Below the pieces are notes generated by a model. It did no database searches. It was not told the origin of the DNA and saw nothing but the letters and a program-made list of their open reading frames with translations. A program made the translations under genes and the position numbers. Of a DNA stretch of 35,559 bases, positions 8,417-18,300 are shown one piece after another. Within the stretch, counting starts at the first letter, position 1. Each line of letters begins with the position of its first letter. The stretch is from NCBI GenBank assembly GCA_030589165.1, contig JAUUWG010000004.1, positions 1-35,559 on the forward strand, given 5' to 3'. Source of the stretch: Desulfobacterales bacterium (lineage in GTDB: Bacteria > Desulfobacterota > Desulfobacteria > Desulfobacterales > JAFDHS01).

Positions 8417-10501
8417 ATGAAGAAACAGATGAAAAGGTGGATTGCGATAGTTTTATGTTTGATTTTAGTGCCGGTAAGTAGTGCTTTCGCTCAAAATGAA
8501 TCAGAAGAGATTCATGAACTGGAAGAAGTGGTTGTTACGGCCACGCATAAGATGAAAATGCTCGATACTCCGGCAAGTATTTCCATCATAACAGCCAAGG
8601 AACTGGAGGAGATGGGAGCGAAAAATATTGTCGAAGCCCTCAGGAAGATACCCGGGGTGGATGATACAAGCTCTAAAGACTCCGCTATCTCAATAAGAGG
8701 CACCAGGAGTTCTATGGCCGGAGGTCCGGTAATACTTATTGACGGGGTTCCTCAGAAGATCGGAGATTACAGGTATGATGAATTAAGTTTTATTCCGGTT
8801 TCCCAGATAGAGAGGATCGAGGTTCTTCGTTCTGCCGGAATCGCCTATGGTCCCGGTTCTGCAAGGGGAGTTATCAATGTGATTACCAAAAAAGGAATCA
8901 AGGACAAACCGTTCAGCGGAACAGTTTCAGCTTCATATGGCTCATGGAACACTCACAACGAAAGCGCCGGGTTTTCAGGAAGAACAAATCAGTGGGACTA
9001 TTTTGTAAATGCTGCCAATTACAGCACTGAAGGGTATGAAGACGAAGAAACGGATCGGATATCAGGCCTTTTGAAGCTCGGTTACAATTTTTCGGATCAA
9101 ACCCGTATCGGTATTCGCGGTAGTATAATAGACGTGGACTCTGAGTCTGCATATGGAATGAAAAAAAAGAAATGGCAGTTGGAGAATTACCGAGAGGAAA
9201 AACATTTTCCTGTCAGTGAAACGGATTCAACTCTGTACTGGCACAATGAAAAAGATCAGGATAACTCAGTCCTTGCCCTTGAATTCTCTCATAAAAAAGA
9301 CAGGCTGTTTGTAGATTCAAACCTGTCGTGGACCAAGTATGAAGAAGACTACAAAAGCACGTACCCACTGTATACCAGCTCTAAAAGTGTCTATTATGAT
9401 TCCAAGGATCAGGACACTTATACGTTTGGAGTTTCCGGTGGTTATCTTTTTGATTTCGGAAATGTCAGCTACACGCCTTCCTTTGGTGTTAATTTTGAGG
9501 ATATAGATTTTGACCAGGACAGGGCTTACCCTTATGTCCCGACCAAAAATACGGATAAATATAATATTGATTTAGATGAGACCCAATACGGCCTGTTCTG
9601 GGATAATGATTTTCTTATTGGGCAACACTGGGGGCTGAAGATCGGTGGTCGTGTGGATAAGGCAGAGGTTAAACTTAAAGACAAGGCCTCTACTGATATT
9701 GATGAGGATGAGACCATGTTCAGTTGGGTTGTGGCCCCTTCTTACCGAATAAATGACAGGGCGAATACCTATGTCTCCGTAGCAAGAAATTACTGGTTTC
9801 CAAGCCCCCGATATTATGTCTGGGCTGCGGAAAAAGGGGGTGATCTGAACCGCCCGGAGGATTTGGAGCCGGAAGAATCCCTGACATATGAAATAGGATA
9901 CAAACATCTCTTCAGCAAGGCACTTAATGTAAACCTGACCGCTTATTTGACGGAGTATGATGACAAATTTTCCTCTGCTTATGATGCTGACGATAATTAT
10001 TTAGGCCAGAAAAATATAGGCGAGGCAGAGGCAAAAGGTATTGAACTGGAGATAGATGGGCGCCTCTGTTCCTTCTTTGGTTATCGTCTTTCCGGAGCTT
10101 ATCAGAATATAAAATGGAAATCGGGTCAGGCAAGAATCAGAAGTGGAATTTATAAAGGTATATGGGATTTGGATGGATATTATATCAAAGGAATTCCAAA
10201 ATTCAGTGGCGTCATCGGTTTGGATTTTTACCCCATGGAAGGCCTTAAATGTAGTGCGGATATAAACCATACCGGGTCTAAGTATTCAGATTATTTAAAC
10301 AAAGTGAAATACAGTTCCAAAACGACTGTTGATGTGAATATATCTTACCGGATGAATAACTGGGAAGTCTGGCTGCTGGGCAAAAATATTTTTGATGAAG
10401 AGATCGAAGCGGAATTTAACAGTACCGGCGTTGAGGACGATAGCTATTATTATGTCCAGGACGGTGCTTACGTTGAGGCGGGTTTAAGGTATCATTTTTA
10501 A
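8417..10501 (+). CDS. TonB-dependent receptor, BtuB-like corrinoid/cobalamin receptor (start more likely ATG 8429)
   Basis: Signal peptide MKRWIAIVLCLILVPVSSAFA, TonB box 'EEVVVTAT', plug 'VEALRKIPGVDD...VLIDGVPQ...IERIEVLRSAGIAYGPGSARGVINVITKKG'; B12 riboswitch upstream; AGGAGG at 8411-8416 suits ATG 8429. Confidence 0.92.
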   Translation: MKKQMKRWIAIVLCLILVPVSSAFAQNESEEIHELEEVVVTATHKMKMLDTPASISIITAKELEEMGAKNIVEALRKIPGVDDTSSKDSAISIRGTRSSMAGGPVILIDGVPQKIGDYRYDELSFIPVSQIERIEVLRSAGIAYGPGSARGVINVITKKGIKDKPFSGTVSASYGSWNTHNESAGFSGRTNQWDYFVNAANYSTEGYEDEETDRISGLLKLGYNFSDQTRIGIRGSIIDVDSESAYGMKKKKWQLENYREEKHFPVSETDSTLYWHNEKDQDNSVLALEFSHKKDRLFVDSNLSWTKYEEDYKSTYPLYTSSKSVYYDSKDQDTYTFGVSGGYLFDFGNVSYTPSFGVNFEDIDFDQDRAYPYVPTKNTDKYNIDLDETQYGLFWDNDFLIGQHWGLKIGGRVDKAEVKLKDKASTDIDEDETMFSWVVAPSYRINDRANTYVSVARNYWFPSPRYYVWAAEKGGDLNRPEDLEPEESLTYEIGYKHLFSKALNVNLTAYLTEYDDKFSSAYDADDNYLGQKNIGEAEAKGIELEIDGRLCSFFGYRLSGAYQNIKWKSGQARIRSGIYKGIWDLDGYYIKGIPKFSGVIGLDFYPMEGLKCSADINHTGSKYSDYLNKVKYSSKTTVDVNISYRMNNWEVWLLGKNIFDEEIEAEFNSTGVEDDSYYYVQDGAYVEAGLRYHF

Positions 10502-10610
10502 TTAAAACTTATAACCTACAGTGGATCACGGAGTCATGGTGTGTCCATAGGCTTAAGTTCTTATTGATTTTTATGTTCTAATTATATAATAAAACTGAAA
10601 ATTTTGTTAT

Positions 10611-10770
10611 CAGGTGCTCAACTGTAGCTTAATAGGGAACCCCGTTAGAATCGGGGACGGGCCCGCCGCTGTGATCGGGGACGAATACCGCATAGATGTC
10701 ACTGTCTGGCTGAAACAGATGGGAAGGCGCGGTAACCAGGATGAACCGAGAGTCAGAAGACCTGCCTGAA
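10611..10770 (+). promoter_or_regulatory. Cobalamin riboswitch (leader 2)
   Basis: CAGGTGCTCAACTGTAGCTTAATAGGGAACCCCGTTAGAATCGGGGACGGGCCCGCCGCTGTGATCGGGGACGAA...GTCACTG...GAAGGCGCGG...ATGAACCGAGAGTCAGAAGACCTGCCTG. Confidence 0.96.
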
Positions 10771-10832
10771 TAACAAGGCGTAATCCTCGTGGACGGAGGT
10801 TGCCTGAAGATTTTGAGGATAAAAAAGGGATA

Positions 10833-10870
10833 TCCCCGGATCGGTTTTAATCGGTTCGGGGATTTTTTTT
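10833..10870 (+). terminator. Intrinsic terminator of riboswitch leader 2
   Basis: TCCCCGGATCGG..TCGGTTCGGGGA followed by an eight-T run; same sequence type as leader 1. Confidence 0.8.
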
Positions 10871-10917
10871 GCCTCGGACCCTGAGTTTAACATGAATTTA
10901 GGTAAGGAGGAAAACAA

Positions 10918-12888
10918 GTGAAGAAATGGTTTTTTTTGTTTTTAGGTGTTGCTGTTTTAGTATTGCCGGGATTCAGTGAGGCTAAAGAGATTGAAGAGAT
11001 GGAAGAGATGGTGGTGACGGCTAGCAGGGTGAAAGAACCCAAAAAAGAGATTACGACCAATGTCAGCGTTATTGATCAGGATGCGATTAAGATCTCTTCC
11101 GCCCGAAATCTCGGTGATCTGTTGGCGGAACGAGCCGGAATTAATATCAGAAAATATACTGGAACGTTAACATCCGTAGGAATCCGAGGCTTCCGGACGG
11201 AATCCCACGGAAACGATCTTTTAGGAAAAGTACTGATACTGTTGGATGGTCGCAGAGCGGCTACCGGCAACGTGGCCAAAATCATGACCCGTAATATTGA
11301 AAGGGTCGAGATCATCCGGGGGCCGGCTTCCGTTCAGTATGGTTCGGCCGCAGTTGGTGGCGTCATCAATGTGATTACCAAACAAGGTCGCGAGAAACCG
11401 GAAGTTTTTGCAGAAGGGGGGCTGGGCAGTTTCGGCTATGAAGAGGCTGCGGCCGGTTTTTCGGGTAAGTACAATATGTTTGATTTTTCAGGCAGCTTCA
11501 GTCGTTCCTCCAGGGATGATTATGATACCGGTGATGGCGATGAATATAAAAACACCGGTTATGATGAAATTGAAAACATCAGTTTAAACCTGGGATTGGA
11601 ATTTTTGCCGGGAAATCGTCTGGGGTTCATTTACACTGCTTTTGATGCCGACGGAGTAGGGAGTTCCGGAAAATTAAGTGAAAATGATCTGGATGATTTC
11701 AAGGACAGCCGAAATGAATCGATCGATTTCGTGTATGACGGGCATACCCCATCCGGCCTTTTTTCATGGATGGCACGTTATTTTCAAGTTGATGACGATG
11801 ACAAATGGGTATCTGGTCAAGAAAGTGATCCCGACGGTTTTGATCTCTGGTATCCGGAACCTTCGAAGAGGAACACCGATTCGGAAGGTGCTCAGGGGCA
11901 GATATCGCTCAATCTGAAATATTCAACCTTGACCGCCGGCTTTGACTGGTTGAACTACGACATAAAATCGAGCTTTTCGCCGAACAAGTCGGAATATGAC
12001 AACACCGCCGGTTTTATTCTGGGTAAAACCCGCCTTCTGGATGAACGCCTGATTCTGACCGCTGGTTTGCGTTACGATGAATACGAAGTGGAAGTCATAG
12101 ATCCGGCTGGCCGAAATGAAGATGATGATAATTTCAGTCCAAGTATTGGCGTTGCATATTTGCTGAATAATCATTTGAAATTCCGAGCCAATTATGCTGA
12201 GGCCTTTGTCATGCCGGCAGCGGATCAGCTGGCAGCGGACTATGTCTCATGGACTCATTTTGTCGGCAATCCTGATCTCGACCCGGAGGAAAGCAAGACT
12301 TATGAAGGCGGAATCGATTTTTCTTATGCCGGCTTTAATTCTGCGTTAACCTATTTTTACACCGATTTTGAGAACAAGATTGAAACGGTTTATCCAAGTG
12401 CCACCGAACAAACCTGGGAAAATCTGGGCGAAGCCACGGTATCCGGCTTTGAAGGTGAAATATCATATGATTTCGGAGCATTATTTTCATGGGATGTTCA
12501 AGTCAAGCCGTATCTTTCCTTTACCTATCTCACCGAATACGAAGATGAAGAAACAGGTGAGGATCTGCAGTATACCCCCGATCTGACAGCTTCCTATGGG
12601 CTTACCATTTCGCAATCGGATGATTTTTCGGCCAATTTGAATTTTGCTTATTTCGGAGAACAAGATATCGAAATATGGCAAGGTATGATGGGCAGTACCC
12701 CTGCAAAAAAAGGCGGTTTTACGGTCGCCAATTTTACGATCAGTAAGAAGATTCTTCAGGCCGAGAAATTCGGTGGACTGACGCTCAAGGGTGAAATTCA
12801 GAATGTTTTTGACAGGGACTATGAATACAATGAGGGGTATCCGATGCCGGGCAGAAGCTTTTTTCTTGGTCTAAGGTATGATTATTAA
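10918..12888 (+). CDS. TonB-dependent receptor, BtuB-like (cobalamin/corrinoid)
   Basis: GTG start after AAGGAGG; signal peptide; TonB box 'EEMVVTASRV'; plug 'RNLGDLLAERAGINIRKYTG...VLILLDGRRAATGNVAKIMTRNIERVEIIRGPASVQYGSAAVGGVINVITKQG'; B12 riboswitch upstream. Confidence 0.93.
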   Translation: MKKWFFLFLGVAVLVLPGFSEAKEIEEMEEMVVTASRVKEPKKEITTNVSVIDQDAIKISSARNLGDLLAERAGINIRKYTGTLTSVGIRGFRTESHGNDLLGKVLILLDGRRAATGNVAKIMTRNIERVEIIRGPASVQYGSAAVGGVINVITKQGREKPEVFAEGGLGSFGYEEAAAGFSGKYNMFDFSGSFSRSSRDDYDTGDGDEYKNTGYDEIENISLNLGLEFLPGNRLGFIYTAFDADGVGSSGKLSENDLDDFKDSRNESIDFVYDGHTPSGLFSWMARYFQVDDDDKWVSGQESDPDGFDLWYPEPSKRNTDSEGAQGQISLNLKYSTLTAGFDWLNYDIKSSFSPNKSEYDNTAGFILGKTRLLDERLILTAGLRYDEYEVEVIDPAGRNEDDDNFSPSIGVAYLLNNHLKFRANYAEAFVMPAADQLAADYVSWTHFVGNPDLDPEESKTYEGGIDFSYAGFNSALTYFYTDFENKIETVYPSATEQTWENLGEATVSGFEGEISYDFGALFSWDVQVKPYLSFTYLTEYEDEETGEDLQYTPDLTASYGLTISQSDDFSANLNFAYFGEQDIEIWQGMMGSTPAKKGGFTVANFTISKKILQAEKFGGLTLKGEIQNVFDRDYEYNEGYPMPGRSFFLGLRYDY

Positions 12889-12963
12889 TGTGCTTGGCAG
12901 GGGAGTTATCCAAATGGATAACCGCCTTGCTCAACTATAAAGGTTCTCGAAAATCATTATTAA

Positions 12964-13008
12964 AATTCCTCTGCTCTCCCTTTTAAAGGGGGGGGCAGGG
13001 GGATTTAG
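12964..13008. repeat. Imperfect inverted repeat upstream of DUF2162 gene
   Basis: AATTCCTCTGCTCTCCCTTTTAAAGGGGGGGGCAGGGGGATT. Confidence 0.5.
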
Positions 13009-13023
13009 AATTGGAATTGAATA

Positions 13024-13782
13024 ATGGAACTTAAAAGTTTATTGCTCGGTCTTTTTTTCAGCGTCGGTATTTTTGCTGTTAAAAGCGGAATAGGATTGTA
13101 TTATTTTTGGGGCTGGAAAAAAGGTTTAAAATCGAAGCTTGGTTTGCTTTGTCTTTTTGGCGTTATCTATTTTTTTATTTTTATGGTTTCTTCCCACATT
13201 CTGGAGAAAATAGATTTTTTAAAATATTTTGAGACGGTGCAAAATTTTCTTAAAACGGGAATGCTCATCCATATCCTCATGGCGGGATTGCTTCTCATAT
13301 GGGGGGTGGCCCTTTTAAAGAGACAAAAGGGAGATCGGAAGAAAACGTATGGGTGGGCGGTCCTGGCCGTTCCCTGTCCGGTTTGTGTTACCGTAATTTT
13401 TTTTACCGTGGCCTTTCTTTTGTCCTATTTTCCTGATTCCGGAAATGCGGCTGTTTTGTCGGCATATGCAGGATTTGTGGGGATCAATCTTTTGACCGTG
13501 ATTCTGCTGAGTTTTTGGCAGACCCGATCAAAATCGACTCCGGAATCCCTGCTGGGCGCAGCCATGTTGATCATTGCCGCCTATTTTTTCCTGTCTGTTG
13601 TCATCATGCCCCAGTTCGGCGATCTGGACAAGATATACCGGTTGGCTCAGTACAAAGGGCAAAACCGGATGATGGATATAAAACATACTGTTTCTCTTTA
13701 TGTTCTTATAGCGGCTTCTTTTACTGTCGGATTTTTGTCGATGAGGAGAAAAACAGCCCAATCCTCAATCAGACCATTGTAA
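13024..13782 (+). CDS. DUF2162-like polytopic membrane protein (putative transporter)
   Basis: 252 aa, about seven hydrophobic segments; 'AVPCPVCVTVIFFTVAFLLSYF' signature; genomic context with ExbB-like/DUF2149/CobN-like genes. Confidence 0.75.
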   Translation: MELKSLLLGLFFSVGIFAVKSGIGLYYFWGWKKGLKSKLGLLCLFGVIYFFIFMVSSHILEKIDFLKYFETVQNFLKTGMLIHILMAGLLLIWGVALLKRQKGDRKKTYGWAVLAVPCPVCVTVIFFTVAFLLSYFPDSGNAAVLSAYAGFVGINLLTVILLSFWQTRSKSTPESLLGAAMLIIAAYFFLSVVIMPQFGDLDKIYRLAQYKGQNRMMDIKHTVSLYVLIAASFTVGFLSMRRKTAQSSIRPL

Positions 13783-13837
13783 TAAACAGCCTTGATCGTA
13801 TCTTCGACCACACCATGGATTAGGCTGAATTTTTTTT

Positions 13838-13910
13838 ACCACGAAACGCACGAAGATTCACGAAGACAAAATATTAATCATTTCTTCGCGTTCTTTCTGC
13901 GCTTCGTGGT
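13838..13910. repeat. Imperfect inverted repeat (intergenic, REP-like)
   Basis: ACCACGAAACGCACGAAGATTCACGAAGA ... TTCTTCGCGTTCTTTCTGCGCTTCGTGGT. Confidence 0.6.
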
Positions 13911-13966
13911 GAATTAAAGAACTCAAATCATGACCAAACTATAAAAAAATAAGGAGATTTAAAAAA

Positions 13967-14590
13967 TTGGACATCGGCGCACTCTTAAAGTCATTTATCT
14001 ATCTTATCGCTTCATCTCTTCTTTATCCGGTATTGCTGCTTCTTGTACTGTTGACATTGTGGGTACTGGTATATTCCGGTTCTTTTTTTGCAGAATGGCT
14101 GGAACGGCTGAGGCTTGACAAGTACAAATCGGAAGAACTCCCGGCTATTGTAAGAGAGGGAGAAAATATGAAGGTATTCTCCCATCGGGTTAAAAATTAT
14201 ATCGACAGCTTTAAACGGTTAATTGAGAGCAATGAACAGGCTGAGGAAATAGAAATAAAGATTGAGAACATGATTCAGGAAAACACCTTGAAGATATGGA
14301 AGTCTATGGATTTTCTGAGGATCCTTGTCAGGGTGGCGCCGGGACTTGGACTGATCGGCACCCTCATTCCCATGGGAACCGGGCTGGCGGCATTGGGGCA
14401 GGGAGACATGACCAAGCTTACAACCGACCTGGTGATTGCCTTTACCACTACCGTGGTAGGACTGGCGCTGGGCATTACCGCCTTCTTTTTTTACACGGTT
14501 AAAAGAAGGTGGGTGGAAGAAGATATTAAAAATATGGAACTGGCTACCGAGATGTTGGCCGAGCCGCTTTTTGGGGGTCGGAAAAAATGA
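13967..14590 (+). CDS. MotA/TolQ/ExbB-type proton channel family protein
   Basis: TTG start with AAGGAG RBS; three TMs; 'RVAPGLGLIGTLIPMGTGLAALGQGDMTKLTTDLVIAFTTTVVGLALGITAFFFYTVKRRW'. Confidence 0.9.
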   Translation: MDIGALLKSFIYLIASSLLYPVLLLLVLLTLWVLVYSGSFFAEWLERLRLDKYKSEELPAIVREGENMKVFSHRVKNYIDSFKRLIESNEQAEEIEIKIENMIQENTLKIWKSMDFLRILVRVAPGLGLIGTLIPMGTGLAALGQGDMTKLTTDLVIAFTTTVVGLALGITAFFFYTVKRRWVEEDIKNMELATEMLAEPLFGGRKK

Positions 14591-14943
14591 GATATTTCAA
14601 AAAAAAGAGAAGCGGCATCGACAACAAGTCTTTTGAAAGCCGAGCTTTCAGAGATGATGATCCGATGACGGGTCTTGCCAATCTTTTTGATATCGGACTG
14701 GTCTTTATTGTGGGGCTACTTCTGACGTTGTTTTCGGTCTACAACCTCCAGGATCTTTTTAATGAGAAATCGGATCTGACCATCATGAAACAAAGCAAGG
14801 ACGGTCAAATGGAGATCATCATCAAAAAGGGCAAAAAGATAAAGGTAATCAAAGTGACGAAAGATAAAACCCAAGGCCGGGGCCAAAGACTGGGGATCGC
14901 TTATAAACTGGAAGACGGAAGCATGGTTTATGTGCCGGAATGA
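14587..14943 (+). CDS. DUF2149 family single-TM protein (ExbD-like partner)
   Basis: ATGA overlap with the ExbB-like gene; 'DDPMTGLANLFDIGLVFIVGLLLTLFSVYNLQDLF' then a soluble basic C-terminal domain. Confidence 0.85.
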   Translation: MRYFKKKRSGIDNKSFESRAFRDDDPMTGLANLFDIGLVFIVGLLLTLFSVYNLQDLFNEKSDLTIMKQSKDGQMEIIIKKGKKIKVIKVTKDKTQGRGQRLGIAYKLEDGSMVYVPE

Positions 14944-15017
14944 TGAAAAACTTTTGATTAGTCTCTTAGTTTTGAAATTTGTGCTTTTTATGGCAGAAAA
15001 TTTCAGAATTAAAAAAA

Positions 15018-15092
15018 GTGTGAAGTGCCTAAAGTGATCTAAAGTGCCTAAAGTTGAGGGATTCTATAACCTTAGCTCACTTTAGGCACTTT
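15018..15092. repeat. Direct plus inverted short repeat (AAGTG-CCTAA type)
   Basis: GTGAAGTGCCTAAAGTGATCTAAAGTGCCTAAAGTTGAGG; AAAGTGCCTAAAGT (15041-15054) pairs perfectly with ACTTTAGGCACTTT (15079-15092). Related sequence at 25231-25260. Confidence 0.6.
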
Positions 15093-15140
15093 TCCGGTTT
15101 ATCCGGGTTAGGAACAGCTTATACTCAATGATCAAATTTT

Positions 15141-15207
15141 TTCCTGTTGACTGAATTTATTGATAATTTTTAAACAGGAATTTTATGGGGCAGTCAATAA
15201 ATTCAGT
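15141..15207. repeat. Interleaved inverted repeats (A-B-A'-B') upstream of cobN-like gene 1
   Basis: A TTCCTGTT 15141-15148; B ACTGAATTTATTGA 15150-15163; A' AACAGGAA 15173-15180; B' TCAATAAATTCAGT 15194-15207. Confidence 0.7.
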
Positions 15208-15340
15208 ATCTTATATTTTTAAGGTTTGAAAGTAATATATTTGACCCCTGTTTTTAAGTTATTGAAAATTCAATATATACAGAGTCAAGTACAAAAAACT
15301 TGATCATCGAGTTATAGGCTTAATGATGGGAGGATGATTT

Positions 15341-18300
15341 ATGTGCCGGATGAATAAAGTAAAAACTGAGGAGGGCGTAAAAAACAAGAAGTTAAAAAGC
15401 AAAATATGGTGGATAGGTATAATTGCCCTTTGTCTATCTATTTTCGTATCTTCTCGAGCTTTTGCACAGAACAAAAGCAAGATTACCTTGCTTGTAGGCG
15501 TATCTAATTCTTATAAAGTAACTCAGGCTATTTCAGAGGTCATTAAAATTTCTGAAGCAGCTAAGAGTTATGACTTTCACTTTTATACCGACAAAGATCT
15601 GGAAAATGAAGAAATTGACCAAGAGATTATTGCACAATCCAAAATTATTATTGTCGATGATATGCATCGTAACCTTACAGAGTATGTTCTAAAAAATGCG
15701 GATTTCGAAAAAACAAAGGTTTATGGCCTTTGCAGCAGGGCAAAAGAACCTGAAAAGATTATCTCCGACCCCAAAGTACAACGATACTATTATCCGGCCA
15801 CCCAAGAGAATATCAAAAACCTCCTTCTTTTTCTCCTCAATCGTGATTGCGGACTTGATATTAATTACGGAGGACCACAAAACATACCGAAAACAGGTAT
15901 TTTCCATCCGAAGAGTGACAGAATTTTTAATAATTATGAACAATATCTCGCCTGGTACAAAGAAAAAGGGCTTTATTCCGGAGATGATTTCTGGGTAGGC
16001 ATACCCGATATGTCCACCTATGCTTTTCCCGGAGAAACCGGAGTCATTGTAAGTTCGCTCATAGAAACTCTTGAAATGAATGATATCAATGTGCTGCCGG
16101 TTTATTCCTACCCCGCATATGTTGCTTTGAATAATTTTTTTGTAGATAAAGACGGACGTTCCAGAGTTGATTTAATTGCGGCGCTATCCTTTAAGTTTTC
16201 TTCTGTTCTTAATGAAAAGGCGCGAAAAAATCTGTCAAACCTGGGGGTTCCTTTCCTGAACGCCATTAGAATCAATTTCCTGACGATCCCGGAGTGGACG
16301 GAATCTTCCCAAGGATTGGGACCCATGGAAATTTCTTACGCCATGAGTACTCCGGAATTCAACGGTCTGATTGAACCTTCTGCTCTTGGCGGAAAGGAAA
16401 TCCTGAAAGACAAGCGAACGGGCAAAAAAGTTTATAGGTTTAAACCGATATCGGAAAATATTGACTTTTTCGTCAGGCGGGTAAAGGCTTGGAAAAATCT
16501 CCAAGAGAAAGCGAACAAGGACAAAAAGATTGCCATTATTTATTGGAACCACACGCCGGGCAAGCAGAATATAGGCGCGACATACCTTAATGTTTTTCGC
16601 AGCCTGGAAGAAATATTAAAGAGAATGCGCAAGGAGGGCTATACGATTGAAGGAAAACTTCCTTCGGAAGAAGAGATTAAAAGTCTTGTTTTAAAAAGTG
16701 GCCGTAATATCGGTTCCTGGGTTCCGGGTGAACTCGATGTGCTCATCAATACCAAAGGGGTCATCCGGCTGCCTGTGGCCAAATATCTGGAATGGTATAA
16801 GAAGATAGATGAGGACTACAAGGAGAAACTGGAAGCCGAATGGGGCAAGGTGGAAGATTCGGAAATTATGATCAAGGATAAGGAGATTATCATACCTTAC
16901 GTAAACCTGGGCAATGTTATTCTTGTCCCCCAGCCTTCAAGGGGTTGGGGTGATGACCCGATGAAACTGTATCATTCCACACAACTCTGGCCGCATCATC
17001 AATACACGGCTTTTTATCTCTGGCTGAAGCATGAATTTAAGGCTGATGCTATTGTTTCTCTGGGAACACACGGCACCCACGAATGGCTTCCCGGTAAGCA
17101 GGCAGGTCTCAGCCAGTCCTGTCCACCGGAAGTTCTCATCCAGGATCTGCCCAATCTTTATCCCTATATTATGGATGATATCGGAGAGGGGATACAGGCC
17201 AAACGCCGGGGACGGGGCGTGATTATCGACCATCTTATTCCGGCAATGAAAAAGGCGGGGATTTATGAGGAGTATCGGGACCTGGCTGTTTTAATAAATG
17301 AATACAACGATGCCCTTACCCGCAGTGATGCACTGGCTAAAGAGAAGTTCAAAAGAATCAAAACCCTGGTGAAAAAACTCGGTCTGGATAAGGACCTTCT
17401 TTTAAAAGAGGTGGATGAAGAGGCGGTAGAGGAGATTGAACACTATCTCATTGAGTTGCAGGAGGCCAATTTGCCTTATGGCCTGCACACCTTTGGTATC
17501 TCTCCGGAAGGGGAGGCATTGAAAGAATTCAGCCGGTTGATCAAACAAAGAAATGAAGAGCTGTCTTTAGGTGAGATCGAGAAAAGATTAAGCCTCTGCC
17601 ATCTGGAGATAGACCGTCTCATTGCCGGTCTGGAAGGCAAGTATATCCCTTCGGGTGAAGGGAATGACCCCTTGAGAAATCCCGAGGCCATCCCGACGGG
17701 GAAAAACTTTTACGGATTTGACCCGGCCAAGGTCCCTTCAAAGGATGCCTATGCCCTGGGGAAAAAGCAGGCCGAAGAGATGATAGAAAAATATCTAAAG
17801 GAAAAAGGAGAGTATCCGGAAAAAATCGGACTTGTCCTTTGGAGCATAGAGTTACAGCGTAATGAAGGGACTCAGGTAGGGACAGCGCTTTACCTTTTAG
17901 GGATGAAGCCTGTCTGGGATAAAAATGATAAAGTGACTGGTGTTGAGCCCATTCCCGGGGCACTGCTGGGTCGGCCAAGGATAGATGTTCATATGCAGGC
18001 TTCCGGACTTTTTAGAGACAGTTACCCCAATGTTATTCTTCTTTTAGATGAGGCCGTGCGTCAGGCAAGCCGGTTAAAGGATGTGGAGAACTTTATCGCC
18101 AACCACAACCGGAAGATAAAAGATTCTCTGCTAAAGAAAGGATACAGCGAAGATGATGCAGAGAATTTAAGCAAAATAAGAGTCTTTTCTGCTCAACCCG
18201 GCAGCTATGGAAATACCATAGAGGATCTAATTCCCAATAGTGGTCTCTGGGAAAGGGACGAAGAGATTGCCGATGTGTTCATTAATTTTGTATCCTTTGG

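Noticed and set aside
8257-8481. 74-aa ORF
   Set aside because: Runs through the riboswitch terminator and into the receptor gene in another frame.
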